Position numbers and translations under genes: made by a program. The notes under the pieces were generated by a model, which saw only the letters and a list, made by a program, of their open reading frames with translations, had not been told where the DNA came from and made no database searches. A stretch of DNA of 9,524 nt from JASHVB01 sp049522565 (GTDB taxonomy: Bacteria; Pseudomonadota; Alphaproteobacteria; Acetobacterales; Acetobacteraceae): positions 1 to 9,524 of the forward strand of contig JBEKNT010000266.1 in NCBI GenBank assembly GCA_049522565.1. Direction: 5' to 3'. Positions 1-7,168 of this stretch are shown piece by piece; position 1 is the first letter of the stretch; the number at the start of each line of letters is the position of its first letter.

Positions 1-978
1 ACCGTCGCGGCGGCACGCGACACGGCGTTCGAGATCGACCTGATGTATCCGGAGGGTGCGTGGGTCGGCGCCGGCGAACCGCTGGTCTATATCACCGGCA
101 GCTTCGTGCAGCTCTCCGATCTCGAAACGATCCTGCTGCAGAAGATCGGTCCGGCCTGCGTGGCGGCACACAACGCCTACCAGATGAGCCTGGCGCTGCC
201 GCAGGTCGCGTTCCTGGCGATGGAGGCCCGCCACTGCGCCGGCGCCGAGATGCAGGACATGATGGCCTATGCCGCCTCGGTGGGCAGCGCGGCGGCACAG
301 CGAGAAGGCGCCAGAGGCTTCGTCGGCAATGCCAATGACGGCACCGCGCACTGGTTCGGCGCGTCGCGCGGCTTCGGCACGATGCCGCATTCGCTGATCG
401 GCTATGCCGGATCGACGGTGCGCGCCGCCGAGATGTTCCGCGCGACCTTTCCCGATGAGCCGATGACCGTGCTGGCGGACTATTTCGGTCGCGAGATCAC
501 CGACGCCCTGGCGGTATGCGCGCACTTTCCCGACCTGGCCGCGTCCGGCCAACTTTCGTTCCGCCTCGACACGCATGGCGGCCGGTTCGTCGAAGGTCTC
601 GGTCCGGCCGAGAGCTACGCGGTGTTGGAACGCCATGCGCCCGGCGCGATCCGGCGCTATCGCAGCGAGACCGAGCTGCGCTTCCTGGTCGGCACCGGTG
701 TGTCGGCGGCGGCGATCTGGCACACGCGCGAGGCGCTGGATGCGGCCGGCTATCGCAAAGTGCGGATCGTCGCATCGTCCGGCTTCGGCGTGGACAAGTG
801 CCGGGTGATGGCCGATGCCAGGGCGCCGATCGATGTCGTCGGCACCGGCAGCTTCATTCCGGATTCCTGGCACGAGACCTATGCCACGGCCGACATTGTC
901 GAGTACGACGGCGTACCGATGGTGAAGCTGGGGCGGGAGTTCCTGTTGCGACGCAACGGCGCCCGCCGGCGTCCTTAA
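1..978 (+). CDS. pncB: Nicotinate phosphoribosyltransferase, C-terminal part (5' end outside window)
   Basis: The frame is open from base 1, so the N-terminus lies off the left edge; 325 codons are visible and the first internal ATG at 43 is not the real start. Family members join nicotinate to PRPP, giving nicotinate mononucleotide in cytoplasmic NAD salvage (Preiss-Handler pathway). Seen in the sequence: a GTMPHS segment at about 379-396, which matches the conserved GT-x-x-H-S region around the family's active-site histidine; a DYFGREITDAL segment at about 478-510; SSGFGVDKC at about 777-803; and the glycine-rich VVGTGSF at about 835-855, the expected phosphate-binding loop near the C-terminus. 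The short basic tail RRNGARRRP precedes the TAA stop. The stop lies one base before a palindromic repeat. A nicotinamide-type paralogue of the same fold is possible but less likely given the motif set. Confidence 0.87.
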   Translation, partial: TVAAARDTAFEIDLMYPEGAWVGAGEPLVYITGSFVQLSDLETILLQKIGPACVAAHNAYQMSLALPQVAFLAMEARHCAGAEMQDMMAYAASVGSAAAQREGARGFVGNANDGTAHWFGASRGFGTMPHSLIGYAGSTVRAAEMFRATFPDEPMTVLADYFGREITDALAVCAHFPDLAASGQLSFRLDTHGGRFVEGLGPAESYAVLERHAPGAIRRYRSETELRFLVGTGVSAAAIWHTREALDAAGYRKVRIVASSGFGVDKCRVMADARAPIDVVGTGSFIPDSWHETYATADIVEYDGVPMVKLGREFLLRRNGARRRP

Positions 979-979
979 A

Positions 980-1129
980 ACCTCGCCCGCGGGAGCGGGA
1001 GCGGTCGAGACGGGTGAGCGGCGAGGCCGGGGGCGATCGGATCGCCTCGCTCTACCTGCTACGGACCGACCCGAACACCCCCACCCGCGTCGCGTCGCGC
1101 CTTGACCTGTCCCGCTGCGCGGGAGAGGT
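980..1129 (+). repeat. Palindromic intergenic repeat, copy A (upstream of kinase)
   Basis: This is a roughly 150-bp element aligning over its full length, in the same orientation, with 3421-3576. It begins with a hairpin-forming module at 980-1005 (11-nt arms, 9 matching), has a degenerate inverted pair in the middle (around 1029-1043 against 1068-1082), and ends with a second hairpin module at 1105-1129 (11-nt arms, 10 matching, loop TGC). It starts one base after the phosphoribosyltransferase stop and ends 8 bases before the kinase ATG. Nested hairpins with CTCTCCCGC / GCGGGAGAG ends look like the REP/MITE-style dispersed repeats of high-GC proteobacteria. I do not recognise a named family. 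Confidence 0.8.
1105..1129 (+). promoter_or_regulatory. Kinase ribosome binding site inside a hairpin
   Basis: The purine-rich sequence GGGAGAGG at 1121-1128 is the only good Shine-Dalgarno upstream of the ATG at 1138, about 9 nt away, and it decides that start. The same bases form the right arm of a hairpin: 1105-1115 pairs with 1119-1129 at 10 of 11 positions around the loop TGC. As RNA, the ribosome binding site would be largely paired, so translation could be damped or conditional. Pairing and spacing are seen directly; a regulatory effect is inference. Confidence 0.6.
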
Positions 1130-1137
1130 ATTTGACG

Positions 1138-3471
1138 ATGAGCCTGCGCCTGCATCTGATACTGCTTGTCGTCGTGTGCATGCTGCCGGCGATCGCGCTG
1201 CTGGCGATGGACCAGGTGCAGTTGCGCCGGGCGCGCGAGGCAGAGGTGCGGGGCGAAATCCTCGTGCTGGCGCAGTCCGGTGCCGGCGAGGTCGAGCGTG
1301 TTATCGAAGGCGGCAAGCAACTCCTGACCGCCTTGGAGCAGGCACCGGCGATCCGCGAACGCAATGCGCCACTGTGCTCTGCTTTGCTCGGCAGGCTTCA
1401 GCAGGAATATCCGATCTACGTCAGCATCGTGGCTACCGATCCGTCCGGGCGCGGGTTCTGCACCAGCCGTCCCGGACAGGCGGTCTACGAAACCGGTCAA
1501 GCGTGGTTCCAGGCCGCGCTGCAAACCGGCGGCTTCGTTGTCGGCGGTTATGCCTCGGCGCCCGTCACCCATACGCCGGTGCTGCCGATGGCGCGACCGA
1601 TCACCGCGGCCGACGGCAGCGTGCTTGGTGTGCTGGTGTTGTCGCTCGACCTCGACCGGCTTGGCCGCGACCTCGCCGCGAAGCTGCCGCCGGGTACCGC
1701 GCTGACCCTGGTCGACCGGAACGGCACGGCGCTGCTGCACATGGCGGATGGCACTGTCAGTGCGGCCACCAGCTTGCCGTCGGACGCGCTGTCCCTGATC
1801 CAGGCGGACCAGGCGGCAACCGCCGACGTGACCGACCCGGCGGGCACTGCGCTGATCGTGACCGCCGTGCCCGCCGGCGACTCCGGACTGCGCGTTCTGG
1901 CGGCACGCCGCAAGCCGGCTGCCTTCGCCGCGCTCGACGCCACCACGCGCAACGGCATCGTGCTGATCGTCGCCGGCCTGACCCTGGCTTTGCTCGTCGC
2001 AACCTTGATCGCCTGGCGTTTCATCCAATTGCCGGTGCGCGAGCTGTTGCGGACCGCCGAACGCCTGCGCCAGGGCGAGTATGCGCGCCACCTCCGCCCC
2101 ACCCGCAGCGGCTCGGAACTGGGTCGCCTGGGACAGGCACTCAATGCTCTGGCAGTCGCACTGGCGGACCGTGAGCGTGACCGCGACACCGCCGAGACCC
2201 AGCTTCTGGAACTCGCCGCCACCCTGGAACATCGCGTCGAGGAACGCACGCAGGCGCTGGCCGAAGCCAATGCGCAACTGGCCGCCGAGGCCGAGCAACG
2301 GCAACGTGCTCAGGCGACGCTGGCGCAGGCGCAGAAACTCGATGCACTCGGTCAGCTCACCGGCGGCGTCGCGCACGACTTCAACAATCTGCTCGCGGCG
2401 ATCATCGGTGCATTGGAAATCGCGTTGAAGCGGGTGGAGGAGGGACGGGTACACCGCCTGCTGGACATCGCAATGCGGGCTGCCGAACGTGGCGCCAGGC
2501 TCACCGCGCACATGCTGGCCTTCTCCCGTAAGCAGGACCTGGTGCTGCAACCGGTCGACGTGAACGCCGTCATCGGCGGGACGAGCGACATGCTGGGTCG
2601 TACGATCGGCCCGATGACGCGCGTGCAGCACGATCTGGCCGCCGATCTATGGCCCGCCTTCGCCGATCCCGTGCAGATCGAGGTCGCCCTGCTCAATCTT
2701 GCCCTGAATGCACGTGACGCAATGCCGGAGGGCGGGATGCTGACATTCCGGACAAGAAATGTTGTCGCAGCGACGCCGGGTACTGACCAGGCCACTTTGC
2801 CACAAGGTGACTACGTGATGGTCTCGGTGACCGACACCGGTCACGGTATGCCCCCGGAGGTTCAGGCGCGGGTGTTCGAGCCGTTCTTCACCACCAAGGG
2901 CGTCGGCAAGGGCACTGGGCTTGGACTGTCCATGGTGTATGGATTCGCTATCCAGGCCGGCGGTACGGTAACGGTCGACAGCGTCCCGGGCAAAGGCACC
3001 ACAGTCACGCTTTACCTGCCGCGCGCGGCGCCGGAGCCAGGCGCGCCGGCGGCGGTGGCGGAGACGATCACCGGGGGGCGGCCGCTGCGTATCCTTCTGG
3101 TCGATGACGACACGGATATGCGCGAAACCGCCCGGGAGATGCTGAACGAACTCGGGCACACGGTAACCGCGGCCGAGAGCGGGCCGGCGGCATTGGCGTT
3201 GCTGCGCGAAGCGGCGGCGTTCGATGTGTTGCTCGCTGACTTCGCCATGCCGGAGATGACGGGCACCCAGCTTGCGGAGCACGCGTTGGCGTTGCGGCCG
3301 GCGCTGCCGGTTTTGCTGATGACCGGCTATGTCGAGAGCGACGCGCGCCAATCGTGGACCGAGCTTGGCTACCGCACGCTGATGAAGCCGTTCAGCGCCG
3401 CCGAACTCGCCGCGGCCCTAACCTCTCCCGCGAGAGCGGGAGAGGTCGAGACGCGTCAGCGGCAAGGGTGA
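1138..3471 (+). CDS. Cache-domain hybrid sensor histidine kinase with C-terminal receiver
   Basis: A 777-residue membrane sensor kinase. From the N-terminus: a transmembrane helix at about 5-24; a periplasmic region at about 25-270 resembling a double-cache sensor domain; a second transmembrane helix at about 273-295; a HAMP linker at about 295-350; a Gln/Ala/Glu-rich coiled coil at about 355-400; a HisKA segment with the phospho-acceptor His413 (GGVAHDFNN); an HATPase with N-box Asn524, G1 Asp566 (DTGHGM), F-box (PFFTTK, 582-587) and G2 (GKGTGLGL, 590-597); and a receiver with acidic D656-D658, phospho-Asp701, Thr729 and Lys750. All catalytic residues are present, so the kinase should be active. 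The ligand cannot be read from the sequence. There is no HPt domain and no separate regulator or output gene next to it. Residues 762-777 and the stop are encoded by the flanking repeat. An in-frame ATG at 1102 was rejected because the ribosome binding site and first helix favour 1138. Confidence 0.93.
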   Translation: MSLRLHLILLVVVCMLPAIALLAMDQVQLRRAREAEVRGEILVLAQSGAGEVERVIEGGKQLLTALEQAPAIRERNAPLCSALLGRLQQEYPIYVSIVATDPSGRGFCTSRPGQAVYETGQAWFQAALQTGGFVVGGYASAPVTHTPVLPMARPITAADGSVLGVLVLSLDLDRLGRDLAAKLPPGTALTLVDRNGTALLHMADGTVSAATSLPSDALSLIQADQAATADVTDPAGTALIVTAVPAGDSGLRVLAARRKPAAFAALDATTRNGIVLIVAGLTLALLVATLIAWRFIQLPVRELLRTAERLRQGEYARHLRPTRSGSELGRLGQALNALAVALADRERDRDTAETQLLELAATLEHRVEERTQALAEANAQLAAEAEQRQRAQATLAQAQKLDALGQLTGGVAHDFNNLLAAIIGALEIALKRVEEGRVHRLLDIAMRAAERGARLTAHMLAFSRKQDLVLQPVDVNAVIGGTSDMLGRTIGPMTRVQHDLAADLWPAFADPVQIEVALLNLALNARDAMPEGGMLTFRTRNVVAATPGTDQATLPQGDYVMVSVTDTGHGMPPEVQARVFEPFFTTKGVGKGTGLGLSMVYGFAIQAGGTVTVDSVPGKGTTVTLYLPRAAPEPGAPAAVAETITGGRPLRILLVDDDTDMRETAREMLNELGHTVTAAESGPAALALLREAAAFDVLLADFAMPEMTGTQLAEHALALRPALPVLLMTGYVESDARQSWTELGYRTLMKPFSAAELAAALTSPARAGEVETRQRQG

Positions 3472-3576
3472 GGGCGATCGGGTCGCCCCGCTGCACGTTC
3501 TAACATGCCGACCCGATCACCCTCACCCTCGGTGCTTCGCACCTTCCAACTCTCCCGCGCTGCGCGCCGGAGAGGT
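3421..3576 (+). repeat. Palindromic repeat, copy B (overlaps kinase 3' end)
   Basis: This is the second copy of the element at 980-1129, in the same orientation and better preserved as a palindrome. The left hairpin module is perfect: 3421-3431 pairs with 3436-3446 (11 bp, loop GAGA). The central arms 3465-3485 and 3509-3529 are inverted with 20 of 21 positions matching around a 23-nt loop. The right module at about 3550-3575 pairs with one mismatch. The first 51 bases are coding (kinase residues 762-777 plus TGA); the rest fills the gap to the convergent CoA-transferase stop at 3584. No transposase gene or clear target-site duplication is visible. Confidence 0.85.
3465..3529. terminator. Possible bidirectional terminator formed by repeat copy B
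   Basis: Long inverted arms (21 nt, one mismatch) begin within the kinase stop region and lie between two convergent genes, the usual place for a shared factor-independent terminator. Neither strand shows a clear U-tract after the stem, so termination is inferred from position and structure only. The structure may simply reflect the repeat's own palindromic design. Confidence 0.35.
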
Positions 3577-3583
3577 GTCGTAA

Positions 3584-4780
3584 TCAGATCACCCCCTCTT
3601 GCTGCAATGCGGTAACCTCGGCTTCCGGCAATCCCAGCCAGCCGTGATAGATTTCCATATTGTGCTGCCCGAGCGACGGGCTGGGCACTGCCTTCACCCG
3701 GTCCGCCCCATGCAGCCGCAACGGCGAATTGGGCGCGACGATCGAGCCCAGCGCCGGGTGCTCCACCCGCTCCAGCATGCCGCGTTCGTGCATGTGCGGA
3801 TCGTTCATCACCTCCACCGCGTTGCGCACCGGCGCGCAGGGGATGCGGTAGCGCTTGGCCGCCGCGACAACCTCGGCCTTCGGCAGCGTGCCGGTCCAGG
3901 CGGCGACCACCGCCTCGGTCTCCGCCATGTGGGCCGTGCGGTCCGTGTTGGTGCGGAAGCGCGGATCGTCCTCCAGGTCCTCGCGTCCCATCGCCTTCAG
4001 CAGGTTCGTCCAGTGCCCCTCGGTGACGACGTGGATCGCCACCCAGCCATCCGTGGTGGCGAACGTGTTGTACGGCGCGCTGGACAGTCCGGCCTGCCGG
4101 TTGCCGGCGCGCGGCGGAACGTTGCCGGTGCGGAAGTAGTAATCGTAGCTGGCGGCTAGCGAGGAATACACCGCCTCCTGCATCGCCACCTCGACAAGCT
4201 GGCCTTCGCCGGTGTGGTCGCGCTGAAACAGCGCGGTGACGACCGCGGCGTAGAGATGGATGCCGCCCATGAAATCCACCAGCGTCGGGCCGGCCTTCAT
4301 CGGCGGCCCATCCGGCGCACCGGTCACGCTCATGATCCCCGACGCGGCCTGGATGGTGAAGTCCATCGCCAGATTGTCGCGATCCGGCCCGCTGATGCCG
4401 AAGCCGGTGCCGGTCGCATAAACCAGCCTCGGGTTGACCTTTTGCAACACGTCATAGCCGACGCCCAGCCCGTCCATGGTGCCGGGGGAAAAATTCTCCA
4501 GCAGCACGTCGGCGCGCGCCGCCATGCGGCACAGCAGGTCGCGGCCACGCGCGGTCTTCAGGTTCAGCGTGATCGCCCGCTTGTTGGCATTGAGCATGGC
4601 CATCGGCAGCGTGGTGTCGCCCTTGCCGGTGGCGAGCACGCGACGGCGCAGCGGCTCGCCCCCCGGCGGCTCGATCTTGATGACGTCGGCGCCCGCCTTG
4701 GCCATCAGCAGCGTGGCATAGGGGCCTTGGTAGATCTGGCCGAAATCGAGCACGGTGATGCCGGCAAGCGGGGTGGTCAT
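3584..4780 (-). CDS. CaiB/BaiF (family III) CoA-transferase
   Basis: A complete 398-residue protein, the normal length for family III acyl-CoA:carboxylate CoA-transferases, which move CoA between carboxylic acids through aspartyl-CoA thioester intermediates in the cytoplasm. Seen: the N-terminal LAGITVLDFGQIYQGPYA; ADVIKIEPPGGEP at about 31-43; NANKRAITLNLK at about 64-75; ADVLLENFSPGTMDGLG at about 90-106; and AGPTLVDFMGG, whose Asp169 falls at the position of the catalytic aspartate in formyl-CoA transferase. The start ATG (4778-4780) has a GGAGA ribosome binding site about 10-12 nt upstream on the minus strand. The gene stands alone. No acyl-CoA dehydrogenase, hydratase or oxalyl-CoA decarboxylase is adjacent, so the substrate cannot be assigned. 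It converges on the kinase gene and diverges from the propeller gene. Confidence 0.93.
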   Translation of the reverse strand: MTTPLAGITVLDFGQIYQGPYATLLMAKAGADVIKIEPPGGEPLRRRVLATGKGDTTLPMAMLNANKRAITLNLKTARGRDLLCRMAARADVLLENFSPGTMDGLGVGYDVLQKVNPRLVYATGTGFGISGPDRDNLAMDFTIQAASGIMSVTGAPDGPPMKAGPTLVDFMGGIHLYAAVVTALFQRDHTGEGQLVEVAMQEAVYSSLAASYDYYFRTGNVPPRAGNRQAGLSSAPYNTFATTDGWVAIHVVTEGHWTNLLKAMGREDLEDDPRFRTNTDRTAHMAETEAVVAAWTGTLPKAEVVAAAKRYRIPCAPVRNAVEVMNDPHMHERGMLERVEHPALGSIVAPNSPLRLHGADRVKAVPSPSLGQHNMEIYHGWLGLPEAEVTALQQEGVI

Positions 4781-4860
4781 GCGTGGGTTTCTCCGTGGCA
4801 GTGCACGCGATCATAGAAGACCAATGCGTCGTTGGTAAGCGGGCCACACGCATCATGGCG

Positions 4861-4890
4861 TTGACCCAATGACGGTTGTCTCGGTAGTGT
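4861..4890 (+). promoter_or_regulatory. Weak candidate sigma-70-like promoter for the propeller gene
   Basis: TTGACC at 4861-4866 matches five of six bases of the -35 consensus. After an 18-bp spacer, TAGTGT at 4885-4890 matches only three of six bases of the -10 consensus. It would give a leader of about 130 nt containing the palindrome at 4929-4946. The weak -10 and the GC-rich background make this tentative. Confidence 0.25.
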
Positions 4891-4928
4891 TCCGTCGGTT
4901 GCCACCTTGCACGGCGTCTTTCATCCAG

Positions 4929-4946
4929 GCACGGCATATGCCGTGC
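4929..4946. promoter_or_regulatory. Perfect 18-bp palindrome, candidate operator or leader hairpin
   Basis: GCACGGCATATGCCGTGC is a perfect 18-bp inverted repeat centred between 4937 and 4938, about 86 bp before the propeller gene start and about 150 bp upstream of the CoA-transferase start. It lies in the only divergent non-coding gap of the window. Perfect dyads of this size are typical of dimeric repressor sites. If transcribed, it could instead fold into a 7-bp stem with an AUAU loop. No cognate regulator gene is in the window. Confidence 0.45.
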
Positions 4947-5031
4947 AGGCGCCGCATGCCATCTTGCCGCAGACAGCCTCGCTTTTCGGAACCACCGGAC
5001 GCCGCGGAGCAATCCTCACTGGAGGCGACAC

Positions 5032-7050
5032 ATGTCATTCGGCAGCAACCACAACTACTTCCTGTGCAACAACGGTGAGTTCCTGACCGGCGTCAACGTC
5101 ACGATTGACATCACCGAGGACATGGTCGGCGCGTTCTCGACCACTGCCAGCATCACCCCAGAATTCGCCCTCTTTACTTTTCAGTTGAATGCGTACTCGA
5201 CGATGAGCGGCAACGCAGCGTGGCAGCAGTTCGTCTTCACGGTCAAAAACACCGCATCGATCGGAGGCGATCCTTTTGTCGCCCCGCCCGGTGCCATCCT
5301 CAGCGCGTCAGTGGAAACCTGGCCGTCAGCCGCATTCGCCCAGACCAATAACATCCCGGGGGATTTGATCAACAGCGGCGTCCCCTTCAGCAATCACACG
5401 CAAGCCCAGGCATTCGTCAGGCTCCCGGGCCAGAAACTGCCGGCCGGCTATCAGCTCAAGATTGCTCTCGGGAATGACAGAAACGGCAATATCAACGCCG
5501 CGACGTTCACCGTTCATGACAACAACCAGAACCTGGTGATGACCGAGACCATCAAACTGCCGGCTCTGGTAACCGACAATCCTTCGGCACAAGTGACGGC
5601 CATCGATCTGTCGCCCATCGTCGCCTATCAGCTCAATATCGTGGGCACGGGTGGCGGGACTACGCTGCTTCTCTCGGGAGCAGGAACCATCCGCTACGGC
5701 GCGTCAACCATGCTCACGGCTGAACTGTCACAACCGGCATATTCCGGTGCGCTCGACACCATCACCCAGGAGACGTCGAACGTCGCCTATGGCCCACTGC
5801 CCTCCGTTGCGAGCAACAGCCTGATCCAGACCTTCGCCACGGTGACCTATCCGGTGGGCGGCCGGCTGGTGGCTTCGCCGCTAGCGGGCAATTCCAATCA
5901 GACCGATCTGTTCGCGATCGGCAGTACCGGCCAACTGGGCGTGTTTTCCGTCCAGCAGGCCGGCGTCTGGCAATCGATGCCGCCGCTCGGCCCACTGATC
6001 ATTCCGTTCCTGACTGGGCCCTTCGCCCCGCCAGGTGCGCCGATCGCCGTCTCGCCGCAGTTCGGTGCGCTGGATCAGACCGATATCTTCCTGGTCGACA
6101 ACACCGGCCATTTGAACGTCTTCTGGATTACGCCCGGAAACCTGATTTCATTGATCAACGGACTTCCCGTTGGCGGGCCCCTGCAGATCAGCGGGCCGGG
6201 TTTCGCCGCACCGCCGGGCGCCTGGGTGGCGGCGAGCCAACGCTTCGGCGCCGCTGGCCAGACCGACGTGTATGTCGTGGACAACAACGGTCAGTTGAAC
6301 GTGTTCTCGGTCGTCGATACGGGGAATTGGACCGGACCGCACCCAATCGGACCGGCCGGGTTCGCCCCGCCGGGGGCCGGGGTCGCTGCCAGCCAGCAAT
6401 ACGGCATCGCCAATCAAACAGATGTATTCGTTGTGGATACGAACGGGCAGGTGAACGTGTTCTGGACTGAGGGCACGGGCAACAACTGGGGCGGACCGTT
6501 GCCGATTGGCGGACCTGGCTTCTCCGCACCCCCTGGAGCACCGGTAACCGCGGCGCCGCTGGCCGGCGTGCCCGACCAGACCAACGTCTTCGTGGTGGAT
6601 AACGATGGGCAACTGAATGCATTGGTGGTCGATAACGCCGGCGCCTGGCGCGGTGTCACGATCGGCCCGGCGTTCTATCCGGACCCGTCGGGCGCGCCTA
6701 ACGCCCTGCCAGGCACGCCGGTCGCGGTGTCGCCGCTTTTCGGCAGTCCCGGGCAGACCAACGTGTTCGAGGTCGACGTCCGCGGTTCATTGACCACGTT
6801 CTCCACGGTCAACGGCGGTCCCTGGAGCGGGTCCCAGACGATCCTGGAGCCTGGTTTCAGCGCCCTTGCCATCGGCCCGGGAAGCTGCATCGCGGCATCC
6901 CAGCAGTTCGGCCTGCCGGACCAGACCGACGTGTTCGTGCTCAACAACCTGACGCCGTGGCTTCTCCCCGGCCTGGGGTGGCCGAGCGTGTTGTGGAACA
7001 CCGGCGGCGGGGGCTGGTCGGCACCGTTTCCCGTCGTGGTGCAGGTGTAG
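5032..7050 (+). CDS. Seven-repeat beta-propeller (lectin-like) protein with unknown N-terminal domain
   Basis: A 672-residue protein. The start ATG has GGAGG at 5021-5025, 6 nt upstream. Residues 1-265 form a domain I do not recognise, rich in Thr, Asn and alternating hydrophobics, as in beta-sandwich folds. Residues from about 270 to 672 hold seven repeats of 52-61 residues. Each carries the core Q-T-[DN]-x-[FY], with the Gln at 290, 349, 410, 462, 516, 575 and 631, usually followed by VDNxGQLNVF, then a Trp, and preceded by a PPGA-x-VAAS-type strand. Seven such units suggest a closed seven-bladed propeller like the PLL or fucose-binding lectins, so sugar binding is a reasonable inference. 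There is no signal peptide, transmembrane helix or LPXTG-type anchor; it is either cytoplasmic or exported by a route not visible here. Parts look less GC-rich than neighbouring genes, which could mean separate acquisition. The flanking genes give no functional hint. Confidence 0.85.
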   Translation: MSFGSNHNYFLCNNGEFLTGVNVTIDITEDMVGAFSTTASITPEFALFTFQLNAYSTMSGNAAWQQFVFTVKNTASIGGDPFVAPPGAILSASVETWPSAAFAQTNNIPGDLINSGVPFSNHTQAQAFVRLPGQKLPAGYQLKIALGNDRNGNINAATFTVHDNNQNLVMTETIKLPALVTDNPSAQVTAIDLSPIVAYQLNIVGTGGGTTLLLSGAGTIRYGASTMLTAELSQPAYSGALDTITQETSNVAYGPLPSVASNSLIQTFATVTYPVGGRLVASPLAGNSNQTDLFAIGSTGQLGVFSVQQAGVWQSMPPLGPLIIPFLTGPFAPPGAPIAVSPQFGALDQTDIFLVDNTGHLNVFWITPGNLISLINGLPVGGPLQISGPGFAAPPGAWVAASQRFGAAGQTDVYVVDNNGQLNVFSVVDTGNWTGPHPIGPAGFAPPGAGVAASQQYGIANQTDVFVVDTNGQVNVFWTEGTGNNWGGPLPIGGPGFSAPPGAPVTAAPLAGVPDQTNVFVVDNDGQLNALVVDNAGAWRGVTIGPAFYPDPSGAPNALPGTPVAVSPLFGSPGQTNVFEVDVRGSLTTFSTVNGGPWSGSQTILEPGFSALAIGPGSCIAASQQFGLPDQTDVFVLNNLTPWLLPGLGWPSVLWNTGGGGWSAPFPVVVQV

Positions 7051-7168
7051 CACCCGCGATCCGGCGGCCTGCGCCGACGCGCTGCGAAGCTGCCGCCTCC
7101 CGAGCGGCTCCGGCTTCCGCGACCCGCCTCCAATCCTCTACCATGCAGCGACGCAGGGAGTCGCAGTC

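Noticed and set aside
1102..1137. Upstream in-frame ATG at 1102 as the kinase start
   Set aside because: It lies inside the repeat, has no ribosome binding site, and adds 12 polar residues before a clear N-terminal membrane helix. The ATG at 1138 has a proper Shine-Dalgarno.
516..2174. A long open frame (552 codons) on the plus strand spanning the phosphoribosyltransferase and kinase genes
   Set aside because: Its product is Arg/Ala/Gly-rich low-complexity sequence typical of an out-of-frame reading of GC-rich coding DNA, and it covers two recognisable genes.
1548..2270. Minus-strand open frame of 240 codons opposite the kinase
   Set aside because: Ser/Arg/Ala-rich shadow with no motif; the kinase domains on the plus strand explain the region.
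980..3576. Composite transposon around the kinase
   Set aside because: The flanking repeats are only about 150 bp, encode no transposase and show no clear target-site duplication.
4214..4816. Plus-strand open frame opposite the CoA-transferase
   Set aside because: His/Arg/Gly-rich antisense shadow of a complete, well-conserved enzyme gene.
5836..7047. Tandem DNA repeat or CRISPR-like array in the propeller gene
   Set aside because: The periodicity is at protein level (52-61 residues), with strongly diverged DNA and an uninterrupted reading frame.
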